A stretch of DNA of 64,000 bases from Cytobacillus citreus (lineage in GTDB: Bacteria > Bacillota > Bacilli > Bacillales > Cytobacillaceae), in assembly GCF_018343665.1 (NCBI RefSeq), contig NZ_JAGYPM010000001.1, positions 221,239 through 285,238 of the forward strand. Direction: 5' to 3'. The notes beneath the pieces are model-generated. The model saw only the letters and a program-made list of their open reading frames with translations, was not told where the DNA came from and did not search any database. The position numbers and the translations under genes are program-made. Positions 55,675-64,000 of this stretch are shown in pieces (within the stretch, counting starts at the first letter, position 1; each line of letters begins with the position of its first letter).

Positions 55675-56868
55675 TTGCTTGTATCAAAAACGAAGCAAGG
55701 AGATTGGTTTAGTTTAACAAGTATTCGAAACCAAGAAAGATTAAAAGAAATAAGGAACAAGGAAAGCTTTTATTGTCCAGAATGCGAAGAGGAAGTCATT
55801 CTTAAAATCGGCTCCAAAAGAATACCGCATTTTGCTCATAAGAAAGATGCCAGTTGCTCTGAAAGTTATGAGAGAGAATCAGAATATCATTTAAAAGGGA
55901 AACTCAAATTGTTTGAATGGCTGATTTCACTTGGGCTTATACCTCAACTTGAGCCATTTTTTAAAGAGATATCCCAGCGGCCGGATATTGGATTCGTGCA
56001 CAATGGAGTCCTTTATGCCATAGAATTTCAATGCTCGGTTATTCCAGAAGAATTATTTGTCAAAAGAACTGAAAATTATTATAAAGTAGATATTTCACCT
56101 ATATGGATCATGGCAGGAAAAAATATAAAACGAAAAGGGAATTATCGTGCAGAGCTAACAGGTTTTGATTATTTATTTTTATCAAAGAGCGATTCAGAAA
56201 AATGGATGCTACCCGCATTTTGCCCCGTTACGAATACCCTTATAATCGTAAATCATATCCTACCCATTTCAGTAAAAAACTCTATTGCCCAATTTTCTGT
56301 TACCGATATGAAAACCGCCTCTTTAGCTAATTTAATTCAACCTAAATGTAGCCAATTATTTTATCTTGAGGATTGGCAAAAAGAAATTAGAAAAGCGAAG
56401 AATATTACTTTATCCCTCTATGGATCTCAACAGAATAAATTCCTCCAAGAGCTTTATACTCATTCTTTAATCCCTTCTCTTCTCCCACCAGAAATTGGCT
56501 TACCTGTTAAACATGCACCCTTAATAGAAACACCCGCAATTGTGTGGCAAAGTTACTTGTATATGGATTTGCTAAGGCATAAACAGTGCTTTTCTCTACA
56601 TGAAATCCGTCATTCATTTTTAAAAAGAGTGAATAGAAGGGATGTAAAAATAAGAAATCTCCCTCTATATCGAAATTGTGATGCACTTGCAGCTGTCAAG
56701 GAGTATATCGAATTGCTCGTAAAAACAGATAGGCTGATTGCTGTAAATCACGATTTTTTCAAAATGGATATTCCTATAACGATACAAGAAAATCAAGTGA
56801 AGCAATTTGAAATGGAAAGAGATTTTTATCAGAGATATGGAAAAATAATAATGGAAAACTTAAAATAA
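55675..56868 (+). CDS. coiA: Competence protein CoiA
   Basis: 397-residue CoiA, needed for recombination of incoming DNA during transformation. It has an N-terminal zinc-ribbon-like CPECEEEVILKIGSKRIPHFAHKKD (about 35-59; CxxC), then a PD-(D/E)xK nuclease-like core with RPDIGFVHNGVLYAIEFQCS (D and E-x-Q, about 108-127), and a helical C-terminal part. The TTG at 55675, 9 bases after AAAGGAGATGA, is the likely start; the ATG at 55657 would overlap that site. Another competence gene downstream of mecA, as in B. subtilis. Confidence 0.92.
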   Translation: MLVSKTKQGDWFSLTSIRNQERLKEIRNKESFYCPECEEEVILKIGSKRIPHFAHKKDASCSESYERESEYHLKGKLKLFEWLISLGLIPQLEPFFKEISQRPDIGFVHNGVLYAIEFQCSVIPEELFVKRTENYYKVDISPIWIMAGKNIKRKGNYRAELTGFDYLFLSKSDSEKWMLPAFCPVTNTLIIVNHILPISVKNSIAQFSVTDMKTASLANLIQPKCSQLFYLEDWQKEIRKAKNITLSLYGSQQNKFLQELYTHSLIPSLLPPEIGLPVKHAPLIETPAIVWQSYLYMDLLRHKQCFSLHEIRHSFLKRVNRRDVKIRNLPLYRNCDALAAVKEYIELLVKTDRLIAVNHDFFKMDIPITIQENQVKQFEMERDFYQRYGKIIMENLK

Positions 56869-57023
56869 CGAACTTTACAGGGCAATAGTATTACATTAGA
56901 AGCTTGGGTATGATAAAGAGGAAGTAAAAAATTGTCTTAATTTAGAAGGAAAAAAACATAAAATATCGAATAAGTATGTATGATTTGTTCGAATTTCGAA
57001 ATTGTTTATTGGAGGATGAAGGA

Positions 57024-58841
57024 ATGGGAAATGAAACAGCAGTTAAAAAACTTCCAAGCAGAAGTGAAATCGCCGTTGAGGATACATGGAGGCTTGAGGA
57101 TATATTTTCGAACGATGAAGCTTGGGAAAAAGAATATAATGATGTGAATGGGTTAATTCCAGGCGCAAAAGAATTTCAGGGCAAGCTTGGGGAAAGTGGT
57201 GATTTATTATTTGAAGCACTACAATATCAAGATCATCTATTAGAACGTCTTGGTAAGCTCTATACATATGCTCATATGAGATATGATCAAGACACGACGA
57301 ATTCTTTTTACCAAGGGATGGATAGCCGGATAAAAAATTTATACTCACAGGCAGCAAGTAGTTTAGCCTATATTGTGCCAGAAATTCTTGCTGTAGATGA
57401 AGAGAGGATTAAGAGCTTTCTAGAAGAAAAGAATGAGTTAAAGCTATACAAGCAGTCATTAGAGGAAATTAATCTGCAGCGTCCGCATGTGCTATCTGCT
57501 GAACTGGAGGCTTTGCTTGCTCAAGCTTCTGAAGTATTTGATGCTTCAAGCAATACATTTGGAATGCTCAATAATGCTGATCTTGAATTCCCATCTATTA
57601 AGGATGAGAATGGAGAGGAAGTAGAAGTTACTCATGGCCGTTACAGTAGATTCCTTGAAAGTGATGACCAAAGAGTACGACATGATGCTTTCAAAGCTGT
57701 ATATGACACATACGGGAATTTTCGCAATACATTTGCTAGTACATTAGGCGGAAACGTAAAAAAGAATAATTTTAATGCAAAAATTAGGAACTACCAATCT
57801 GCTCGCCATTCAGCATTATCGGCAAACAATATTCCTGAATCAGTGTATGATAACCTTGTGAAAACAGTAAATGATCATTTGCATTTATTGCACCGATATA
57901 TAAAACTTCGCAAAAAAGTACTCGGTTTACAAGAACTTCACATGTATGATCTTTATACGCCTCTTGTAAAAGATGTCAAAATGGAAATTAAATATGAAGT
58001 AGCGAAGGATATTATACTAAAAGGTTTGGCACCGCTTGGCGAGGATTATTTAAATGTTTTAAAAGAAGGCTTTGAGAACCGTTGGGTAGATGTTCATGAA
58101 AACAAAGGGAAGCGAAGCGGAGCATATTCATCAGGTGCTTATGGAACAAATCCATTTATATTAATGAACTGGCAGGATAATGTTAATAATCTTTTCACCC
58201 TTGCTCATGAATTTGGTCATTCCGTGCATAGCTATTACACACGTAAGTTTCAACCTTACCCGTATGGGAATTATTCAATTTTCGTTGCAGAGGTTGCCTC
58301 AACATGCAATGAATCACTTTTAAATGATTATTTATTGAAAACCATTGATGACAGTAAAAAGAGATTATTTTTATTAAACCATTACCTAGAAGGCTTTAGA
58401 GGTACAGTTTTCCGTCAAACTATGTTTGCGGAATTTGAGCATATGATCCATCAAAAGGCACAGAATAATGAAGCTATAACCGCTGAAGCATTAACAAATG
58501 ACTATTATGAGCTTAATAAGAAGTATTTTGGTGAAGAGAATCTCGTTATTGATAAAGAAATTGGCTTAGAATGGTCTAGAATTCCTCATTTCTATTACAA
58601 CTATTATGTTTATCAATATGCAACAGGCTTTAGTGCCGCAACTGCGTTAAGTCAACAAATTTTAGAAGAAGGGCAGCCTGCAGTTGACCGTTATATTGAA
58701 TTCCTGAAATCCGGCAGCTCTGATTATCCAATTGAAGTGTTAAAGAAAGCAGGAGTCGATATGACAAGCTCTAAGCCAATTGAGGATGCATGTAAAGTAT
58801 TTGAAGAAAAGCTTGATGAAATGGAAAAACTGTTAGGATAA
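57024..58841 (+). CDS. pepF: Oligoendopeptidase F (PepF/YjbG)
   Basis: 605-residue M3-family zinc metallopeptidase that cuts short peptides in the cytoplasm. The zinc motif AHEFGHSVHSYY (about 395-406), with a downstream Glu in EVASTCNE (about 422), is intact. PepF_N domain at about 110-180. ATG 57024 follows GGAGGATGAAGG; the longer frame from 56976 overlaps this site. It follows coiA by 155 bases. With two peptide importers nearby it fits peptide use, although PepF has also been linked to control of peptide signals. Confidence 0.95.
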   Translation: MGNETAVKKLPSRSEIAVEDTWRLEDIFSNDEAWEKEYNDVNGLIPGAKEFQGKLGESGDLLFEALQYQDHLLERLGKLYTYAHMRYDQDTTNSFYQGMDSRIKNLYSQAASSLAYIVPEILAVDEERIKSFLEEKNELKLYKQSLEEINLQRPHVLSAELEALLAQASEVFDASSNTFGMLNNADLEFPSIKDENGEEVEVTHGRYSRFLESDDQRVRHDAFKAVYDTYGNFRNTFASTLGGNVKKNNFNAKIRNYQSARHSALSANNIPESVYDNLVKTVNDHLHLLHRYIKLRKKVLGLQELHMYDLYTPLVKDVKMEIKYEVAKDIILKGLAPLGEDYLNVLKEGFENRWVDVHENKGKRSGAYSSGAYGTNPFILMNWQDNVNNLFTLAHEFGHSVHSYYTRKFQPYPYGNYSIFVAEVASTCNESLLNDYLLKTIDDSKKRLFLLNHYLEGFRGTVFRQTMFAEFEHMIHQKAQNNEAITAEALTNDYYELNKKYFGEENLVIDKEIGLEWSRIPHFYYNYYVYQYATGFSAATALSQQILEEGQPAVDRYIEFLKSGSSDYPIEVLKKAGVDMTSSKPIEDACKVFEEKLDEMEKLLG

Positions 58842-58848
58842 GAAAGAG

Positions 58849-58880
58849 TGGAGAATGGAACTTATTCCGTTCTCCTTTTA
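58849..58880. terminator. Bidirectional terminator between pepF and a small gene
   Basis: Perfect 11-bp stem GGAGAATGGAA / TTCCGTTCTCC with a CTTA loop and TTTTA tail. It overlaps the stop codon of the convergent small gene. Confidence 0.82.
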
Positions 58881-59051
58881 AAATCCCTTAAATTTTTTCC
58901 TGTCATTTACTGAAATAATAAAAATTAATAGTGAAAGAAACAATAGTGGAGAACTAATTATGATTGGAAAAATGTCCATTAGTGCAAAGAAATTTAGAAT
59001 AAAGGAGAAAACGATAAAGATTAGCATAAGAATAAAAGGAAGCCTATGCAC
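58878..59051 (-). CDS. Small two-helix membrane protein
   Basis: 57-residue ORF with a strong GGAGGATATTC ribosome binding site 5-10 bases before its GTG. The product is almost entirely hydrophobic: MHRLPFILMLIFIVFSFILN, then a DIFP turn, a second helix (ISSPLLFLSLLIFIISV), and a basic tail NDRKKFKGF. Two membrane passes with both ends in the cytoplasm are predicted. It lies between pepF and yjbH on the - strand. I do not recognise a family; composition in such AT-rich DNA can mislead, but the ribosome binding site and shape argue for a real gene. Confidence 0.6.
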   Translation of the reverse strand: MHRLPFILMLIFIVFSFILNFFALMDIFPIIISSPLLFLSLLIFIISVNDRKKFKGF

Positions 59052-59269
59052 TTGAATATCCTCCGAAATGATTACTTTACATCATTATATTCATTTTTTT
59101 CGTTGATATGTTTCGTATTTGACAATATTGTGAAATAACACACAAACTTATTGTCCGTAATATTTATTCATGTTATATTACAAACATGAAGTTGATCACA
59201 AACAAACACTTACCCCTTGTTTGACCGTGAAAAATTTCTCCCATCCCCTTTTTTTTCGTGTATAGAAGA

Positions 59270-59302
59270 AAGACCATGCTATTTAATCGTAGCATGGTCT
59301 TT
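59270..59302 (-). terminator. Terminator of yjbI-yjbH
   Basis: AGACCATGCT / AGCATGGTCT perfect stem with a 10-base loop; on the - strand followed by TTCTT. It lies 25 bases after the yjbH stop. Confidence 0.82.
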
Positions 59303-59326
59303 TCTATTTATGAATAAAAAATAAGT

Positions 59327-60214
59327 TCAAGTCAATACGGAAGGATTATATCTCCAAAAAACGCCATACTTTACTGGGATCTGTTCTACTACTTGTTTTA
59401 ATTGCAGCTTCTTCATTTCCAGGTCAACTTCATTTAAGGTCATATTATAAACGACAGCAATTTCTTTTGATGCAACAAATTTAAAATGTTGAAGAAATAT
59501 TTCTAAAGGTGGTGGAGAGGATCGTTCTGGCTTTTCCGTAAGCATTTCTTCTAAAATTTGTACATAAACTTCATATGGATAATACCCTGTAATTTTTATT
59601 CCTTCTTCTTCTATATTTTCGTTAAAAAAGACGAGTGTAGGAATTTCGTGAACATCCATTTCAGAAGTGATTTTCAAGTCACATTGTAAGGCTTTTGCGG
59701 CACTATCAGAATGGATATCAGTGATAAATTCTGCTACATCTAAACCAATACTTATTGCACATTCCTTTAAAACTTCAAAGGTAGATACATTTTGCTTTTC
59801 TAGAAATAATACTTCTTGTAATTTTCTTAAAAAGCGGATTCCAGCTCTTCTACCTTGTAATTCAGCTGCCTTTATGGCAACAGAAGCAAGATGAGGAGAA
59901 GAAATTGGATTTTCAAACCAAAGACTGCCATCACAAGACATTCCAGAGCGGCTCGCGGTTTTTTCCCAAAGCTCAGCAATGCTATCATAGCTTTGCTTTC
60001 TGCCGATATTTAATGTTGCCAGTCTTCCACTTAAGACATGTTTAAGGGTAAAATACCGCCCATACTCAATCATAAGCTTTTTGATAATGGGTTCTAGAGC
60101 CCAGCAATCTGGACAAAGAGGGTCAATGAACATGTACAATTCAAGCGGCTTTTTTTCACTGCCATGACAATGAGGTGATGTCGGCTTTAATTCGAATGAT
60201 TCCTGATTGTTCAC
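59327..60214 (-). CDS. yjbH: Spx-degradation adaptor YjbH
   Basis: 295-residue DsbA-like thioredoxin-fold protein that presents Spx to ClpXP. CxxC is CPDC at Cys34-Cys37 in [17 protein letters not shown], preceded by a His/Cys-rich N-terminus (PTSPHCHGS) that may bind zinc. The C-terminal part ends [12 protein letters not shown]-like. Starts with GTG, overlapping the stop of yjbI by 4 bases (GTGA), so the two are translationally coupled, as in B. subtilis. Its client Spx is encoded 7 kb upstream. Confidence 0.94.
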   Translation of the reverse strand: MNNQESFELKPTSPHCHGSEKKPLELYMFIDPLCPDCWALEPIIKKLMIEYGRYFTLKHVLSGRLATLNIGRKQSYDSIAELWEKTASRSGMSCDGSLWFENPISSPHLASVAIKAAELQGRRAGIRFLRKLQEVLFLEKQNVSTFEVLKECAISIGLDVAEFITDIHSDSAAKALQCDLKITSEMDVHEIPTLVFFNENIEEEGIKITGYYPYEVYVQILEEMLTEKPERSSPPPLEIFLQHFKFVASKEIAVVYNMTLNEVDLEMKKLQLKQVVEQIPVKYGVFWRYNPSVLT

Positions 60215-60618
60215 AAATTCTCACCTTTCATCAATTCATTTTCAGATGTGTTAATCATATGCTGTGCTGTTAAAAAGAGTCTGGAATAAAAGTCTTCTCT
60301 AACTTGCCCTACAAGTCCAACTTCATCCATTGCTTCTTTCATACATAGAAGCCATGCTCTTGCTCTCGTCTCTGTTATTTCAAAAGGCATATGTCGGGCA
60401 CGTAGCATGGGATGGCCATGCTCAGATGTATATAAAGGCGGTCCTCCCAGATACTGAGTCAAAAATTGTTTTTGCTTTCTGGCAGTTTCCGTTAAGTCAC
60501 TTGGAAAAATTGGAGCGAGATCAGGATGTTGTCCCACGCGATGATAAAATTTTTCTACAATAAGATGAAGTGTTTCCACTCCGATCGCGTCGAAAGGTGT
60601 AGGCATTTTCTCGACCAT
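60211..60618 (-). CDS. yjbI: Group II truncated hemoglobin YjbI (trHbO)
   Basis: 135-residue truncated hemoglobin. It starts [20 protein letters not shown], then [19 protein letters not shown] (distal Tyr region), [32 protein letters not shown] with the proximal His, and [13 protein letters not shown] with the Trp typical of group II. It binds heme and oxygen; in Staphylococcus and Bacillus it is co-encoded with YjbH. The ATG at 60618 follows AAGGGAGAA; a longer frame to 60669 lacks a site. Confidence 0.94.
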   Translation of the reverse strand: MVEKMPTPFDAIGVETLHLIVEKFYHRVGQHPDLAPIFPSDLTETARKQKQFLTQYLGGPPLYTSEHGHPMLRARHMPFEITETRARAWLLCMKEAMDEVGLVGQVREDFYSRLFLTAQHMINTSENELMKGENL

Positions 60619-60769
60619 TAATAAATTCTCCCTTATATGCGTTATAATAATCAATTTCTCCAGCTTCAAATAATCTGGAATCTCTTACATTCTATCAATG
60701 TGCGATTTATATCTCAAACAAATAGCTCTCAAAAAATCGAGATGGCTTAAATAAGCTATTTTGAGTAGC

Positions 60770-60800
60770 AAAAAAAAAGTCCATTTTATATAATGGACTA
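60770..60800 (-). terminator. Terminator downstream of yjbK-yjbJ
   Basis: AGTCCATT / AATGGACT with a 6-base loop; on the - strand followed by nine T residues. Transcripts of yjbJ would cross repeat A copy 5 before ending here. Confidence 0.7.
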
Positions 60801-60820
60801 TTGGAATAATATAACTTTTT

Positions 60821-61020
60821 GAGTTAATGAAATATCTAGCTCTACAAAATAAAGTTCGGCAGCAAATGCATCACACGACTAAAAGCTGCAGCTTTTAGGA
60901 GGAGCGCCTACCCCGATGTACAGGATTCTCCTACTGTTGGCATGTTCACTTAGGAACGCTTCAGTGAATACACATCGAAGGAACAAGCTGTTTTTTAATT
61001 TTCGAAGGCAATTCCGTTTT
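60821..61020 (+). repeat. Dispersed repeat family A, diverged long copy
   Basis: Starts GAGTTAATGAAATATCTAGCTC and ends TTTTCGAAGGCAATTCCGTTTTT. The interior has AAAGCTGCAGCTTTT palindrome and GGAACAAGC. It fills the gap downstream of yjbJ. More diverged than other copies. Confidence 0.6.
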
Positions 61021-61021
61021 T

Positions 61022-61660
61022 CTATGCTAAAAAGGAATTTTTTATTTTTTGAACATAGTTCTTTGTTTCTTTAAAAGGGGGAATGCCGCCATGCTTATCA
61101 ACATTTCCAGGTCCAGCATTATAGGCAGCTAATGCTAAATCAATATTTTCATCATATTTATTAAGCATTTGGCGTAAATATTTCGCACCGCCAAAAATGT
61201 TTTCTTTTGGATCAAAAATGTTTTTAACCCCAAGGGATTTTGCCGTCTCTGGCATTAATTGCATAAGACCTGATGCCCCAGTATGACTAATAGCATTTGG
61301 ATTAAAGTTCGATTCTTGCTTAATAACGGATTTTAACAGCTTGGTTGGTATCTGATAAAGCGCTGAAGCTTGCTCTATTATTTCATCAAAATTTTGATTA
61401 GATCCTGAAATTTTTGTCATACTTGCAGGAGGTAAAGCCTGTCCATTCAGTGAATAAAGTGGCTTATTTAAATTAAAGTCAAAATCTTCGTCTACTAATG
61501 CTGTTTCATCTTGTATGGATTCTGTAGGAAGAGTTTGATTTCCTAATAAACTCGTCAGCAGCTCCTGAAATAATAGACTTTGATTTCCTGATGCTGGTGA
61601 ACTGCCAAAGTTTTTTAATGCCTGCAGTTCAAACATTACTTTTAATTGCTCAACATTCAT
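61022..61660 (-). CDS. yjbJ: Lytic transglycosylase YjbJ
   Basis: 212-residue SLT-domain (goose-lysozyme-like) protein. The catalytic Glu is in KSVIKQESNFNPNAIS (about 114), followed by GASGLMQLMPETAKSLG (about 131) and AYNAGPGNVDKHGGIPPF (about 181), all normal. N-terminal ~90 residues are low-complexity, with no clear signal peptide, so export is uncertain. ATG follows AAAGGAGAAGC. It is in operon with yjbK (15-base gap), opposite to relQ. Confidence 0.88.
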   Translation of the reverse strand: MNVEQLKVMFELQALKNFGSSPASGNQSLLFQELLTSLLGNQTLPTESIQDETALVDEDFDFNLNKPLYSLNGQALPPASMTKISGSNQNFDEIIEQASALYQIPTKLLKSVIKQESNFNPNAISHTGASGLMQLMPETAKSLGVKNIFDPKENIFGGAKYLRQMLNKYDENIDLALAAYNAGPGNVDKHGGIPPFKETKNYVQKIKNSFLA

Positions 61661-61675
61661 GATCGTGCTTCTCCT

Positions 61676-62266
61676 TTAAAATTGAGTTTGTTGATTATAT
61701 TTTTCATTGTAAAAACGCTTAATTTTATTTTCAGTTTCACGAATAGGTATATTTAACTGTTTTAGTAGGGTAAAAAAGGTGTTTTGTCCTTTTTTTCTAT
61801 TACTTACTTCATATTCTATCTCAAAATCTTCTTTATTTAAATAGTAACTATGATCTAATACAATTAATCCGTGCTCATATACTCGTTCAGCTCGATTTGT
61901 TGTTAATGAACCAAAATATTGAATTTGACTTAGATCAATATTCATTTTTTTTATTAGGCTTCGAATTGGCATATTTATTACTTCTCCCGTTTGAAACATT
62001 TTTTCTACAGATAAAGGATCAATCCATTCATTTGTTTCTAAAAGCCCATCCTGATAAGGCTGCTTTAATGTTAGTTCATATTTATTATCTTTTTGCCTAA
62101 TTCTTAGAGCACAGCCGCGTTGCTTTAAAGCAAATTCTTTAGTATCAAAATAATGATTTTCTTGGGTAAAAAAGTGATCATTCTTTAATTGAAAATAGTT
62201 TTTTAACTTTTCGAATTCCTGTTTAGTAATGATATTTTTAAACTCTATTTCTAAGTTTTGAGACAA
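61676..62266 (-). CDS. yjbK: CYTH-domain phosphohydrolase YjbK
   Basis: 196-residue CYTH/triphosphate-tunnel protein. The signature EIEFKNIITKQEF at residues 6-18 includes ExExK, and RIRQKDNKYELTLKQP (about 56-71) continues the charged tunnel strands. Such enzymes act on inorganic triphosphate or similar substrates using metal; some Bacillus homologues are annotated as putative adenylate cyclase-like. Starts with TTG at 62266 after AAAGGATGAAG. Near relQ and yjbL, as in B. subtilis. Confidence 0.88.
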   Translation of the reverse strand: MSQNLEIEFKNIITKQEFEKLKNYFQLKNDHFFTQENHYFDTKEFALKQRGCALRIRQKDNKYELTLKQPYQDGLLETNEWIDPLSVEKMFQTGEVINMPIRSLIKKMNIDLSQIQYFGSLTTNRAERVYEHGLIVLDHSYYLNKEDFEIEYEVSNRKKGQNTFFTLLKQLNIPIRETENKIKRFYNEKYNQQTQF

Positions 62267-62447
62267 AATTCTTCATCCTTTCGCTATGGCCATTACTCTT
62301 ATTATCTCTTTCTTACTTAATTGTCGCAATGCAATAATCAGGGCAGTTCATCCAGTTCATCACAGCTTTTTCGAGAATACAGCAATTTTAGTTGGCTTGA
62401 AAATTAAATCTGCGATAAAATAAATTAAGAGTTTGGAGGTTGAAAAG

Positions 62448-62819
62448 ATGAAAAAGAAAATGTTAATTATTGATATTGTATATAATGAGAATCAAAATGA
62501 GGTTGAACTTATGGCGGAAGATGGCTGCTCCATTAAAGATTTAAAGCCTATGGAGCAAATGTTAGTTGATTCAGATAACCTTTCGTTTATTTACATAACA
62601 GATCAGAATGATGATTATACATATGTATCAATTCCTGATATTATTTGGGTTCAGCTAAAGAGGGCCATCGACTTAAATATGTCTGTATTTTTGAGTAATC
62701 GACATGAACGTATCCATCTTCCGGGGTTTATTGAGGAATTAAGCTATTTGATTGAGAATATAAAAGGAAATAGTAATTACGGAGAGACAATGGTCGAAAA
62801 AGTAGAAAGCATTTTCTAA
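62448..62819 (+). CDS. yjbL: YjbL, conserved protein of unknown function
   Basis: 123-residue protein matching the YjbL position and length: acidic, with alternating strands (LIIDIVYNENQNEVELM) and helix FIEELSYLIENIK near the end. No membrane segment or known motif. ATG at 62448 follows TTGGAGG; the frame opens at 62433. It is divergent from yjbK and upstream of relQ, from which it is separated by a 556-base repeat-filled gap. Confidence 0.8.
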   Translation: MKKKMLIIDIVYNENQNEVELMAEDGCSIKDLKPMEQMLVDSDNLSFIYITDQNDDYTYVSIPDIIWVQLKRAIDLNMSVFLSNRHERIHLPGFIEELSYLIENIKGNSNYGETMVEKVESIF

Positions 62820-62947
62820 GTAAATAGGAAAGCTTATTATCATCCTATAGTGGATGTGAAGTTTCGATGAAGCCTCTTCTAAGAAGGTCGCATAAGTAAA
62901 ACTAGGCATTCATCAAATGGATTTGGCGAAAGCCAAGTTATTTGAGA
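62820..62947 (+). repeat. Dispersed repeat family B, diverged copy 4
   Basis: Shares AATAGGAAAG at its left, AAGGTCGCATAAGTAAAACTAGGCATTC in the middle and TTGGCGAAAGCCAAG at its right with the other B copies, but the first half differs. A family A copy starts 20 bases further on. Confidence 0.65.
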
Positions 62948-62967
62948 ATAGGAAAGATAAAACTTTT

Positions 62968-63353
62968 TCGAGTTAGAGAAATGTTTAGCGCAAGCAGCCG
63001 CTCCGACGTATAGGACGTACTAATGTAGACAATGCGACAGGACAAGGAAAGCTTTTTAAGAGGAGGTCGCGTTTTTGTAGACCTCAAGGTCACAAGCTTG
63101 TCTAATTGCGACTCCTAGGGACAAAAGTCTAGCCAACACCTTTTTGAAGGTAAAGAGAGCCTTCCATAAGGGCTAGCCTTATGCGGTCGTCCCTGAACAG
63201 TCACCTACACATTTCGGTCAATCCTCCAAGAAAGGTAAAGAACTCCTTTCCGAGAGGCTCGTCTTGTGCTATACCTAAGGCTGAGCACAAAGGCTATGAA
63301 TAATTAACACACGAACAATTGTCATTTGATTGTTCGGAAGCGCTTGCGCTTTT
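62968..63353 (+). repeat. Long family A copy upstream of relQ
   Basis: 386-bp element from TCGAGTTAGAGAAATGTTTAGC to GAAGCGCTTGCGCTTTT. The interior is rich in short inverted repeats and has GAACAATTGTC-ATTTGATTGTTC near its right end. It is the longest family A copy in the window and lies just ahead of the relQ ribosome binding site. Confidence 0.65.
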
Positions 63354-63375
63354 CTAAGATGAGGTGTTGTATGAC

Positions 63376-64000
63376 GTGAAGAATTGGGATGAATTTTTAG
63401 CTCCATATAAACAGGCGGTCGAGGAACTAAAGGTTAAGTTAAAGGGAATGAGAAAACAATTTGAGCAAGATGCATGTCATTCTCCAATAGAATTTGTTAC
63501 TGGAAGGGTCAAGCCGTGTGCAAGTATTTTGGATAAGGCAAATCAAAAAGGTATTTCATTAGATAAGCTAGATACTGAGATGCAGGATATTGCAGGTTTA
63601 CGGATGATGTGCCAGTTTGTGGATGATATTAAAATGGTAGTAGAGTTACTAAGGAATCGTAATGACTTTGAGATTGTGGAGGAAAGGGATTACATTTCTC
63701 ATAAAAAGGTTAGCGGCTACCGCTCCTATCATGTTGTCATTCGCTATCCAGTCCAAACGATAAAAGGGGAAAAGAAGATTTTAGTAGAAATCCAAATCCG
63801 CACTTTAGCGATGAATTTTTGGGCAACAATCGAGCATTCTTTAAATTATAAATATAAAGGACAGTTCCCTGAAGATATTCAGATGAGACTTCAACGGGCA
63901 GCAGAAGCGGCTTTTAGGCTTGATGAAGAGATGTCACTTATTCGGGGAGAAATCCAGGAAGCACAGGCCTTCTTTACGAGAAATAAAGAAAGCCAGCATG
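63376..64000 (+). CDS. relQ: Small alarmone synthetase RelQ (YjbM), 3' end outside window
   Basis: About 208 residues are visible with no stop. It is a (p)ppGpp synthetase of the small RelQ class without hydrolase domain. The RelA/SpoT synthetase core has HSPIEFVTGRVKP (about 37), MQDIAGLRMMCQFVDD (about 73), KVSGYRSYHVVI (about 112) and VEIQIRTLAMNFWATIEHSL (about 137). It starts with GTG at 63376, 9 bases after GAGGTG; the nearby ATG at 63371 is out of frame and stops at once. Normally about 210 residues, so almost all is present. Confidence 0.95.
   Translation, partial: MKNWDEFLAPYKQAVEELKVKLKGMRKQFEQDACHSPIEFVTGRVKPCASILDKANQKGISLDKLDTEMQDIAGLRMMCQFVDDIKMVVELLRNRNDFEIVEERDYISHKKVSGYRSYHVVIRYPVQTIKGEKKILVEIQIRTLAMNFWATIEHSLNYKYKGQFPEDIQMRLQRAAEAAFRLDEEMSLIRGEIQEAQAFFTRNKESQH

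Overview
The window is a low-GC Firmicutes chromosome segment from a Bacillaceae species (Bacillus sensu lato). It is AT-rich, has strong AGGAGG-type ribosome binding sites and frequent GTG/TTG starts. Its gene order follows the Bacillus subtilis yitL-yitW / argCJBD-carAB-argF / yjzC-yjaZ / app / yjbA-trpS-opp / yjbC-spx-mecA-coiA-pepF-yjbHIJKLM backbone almost gene for gene. It is not B. subtilis itself: it carries clpB under a CtsR operator, has a molybdenum-cofactor/anaerobic block inserted before argC, and is full of dispersed hairpin repeats.

Layout. 1-8.2 kb: tail of a membrane-anchored alpha-amylase, yajQ, cvfB (yitL), degV (yitS), yitT, yitU, yitV, yitW and several small proteins. 8.2-15.3 kb: an anaerobic-respiration block with a damaged radical-SAM gene, moaA, a frameshifted ric/scdA (iron-sulfur repair), moeA, mobB, ywiC and fnr. 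Three genes in this block have FNR-type palindromes (TGTGA-N6-TCACW), two of them exactly 37 bp ahead of a good -10 box. 15.5-24.4 kb: the arginine operon argCJBD-carA-carB-argF, in which carA lacks its whole glutamine amidotransferase domain. 24.4-31.1 kb: yjzC, clpB, yjzD, yjaU, yjaV, med and comZ. 31.7-34 kb: fabHA-fabF behind a FapR-type site. 35.3-50.4 kb: two complete oligopeptide ABC transporters (appDFABC and oppABCDF), with yjbA and a T-box-controlled trpS between them. 51-64 kb: yjbC, spx, mecA, cls, coiA, pepF, the yjbI-yjbH pair (hemoglobin and Spx adaptor), yjbK-yjbJ, yjbL and the start of relQ.

Three dispersed repeat families fill the intergenic gaps. Family A starts with a GAGAAATGTCTAGCTCC-like end and finishes with GGCGCTTGCGCTTTT. 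Family B is about 137 bp and ends in a terminator-like palindrome; two nearly identical direct copies bracket the radical-SAM/moaA segment. Family C is modular, with 54-, 157- and 275-bp versions, a conserved stem with compensatory changes, and nested 18-bp perfect inverted repeats.

Themes. Spx, MecA, YjbH, ComZ, Med, CoiA, ClpB and RelQ make the right side rich in stress and competence control. The most striking anomalies are lesions: carA without its glutaminase domain, a radical-SAM gene with two internal deletions and a hexanucleotide expansion, and a one-base frameshift in ric. No tRNA, rRNA, CRISPR array, prophage or transposase gene was seen. I did not find a convincing wholly new multigene system; the modular family C repeat and the truncated CarA are the best leads.
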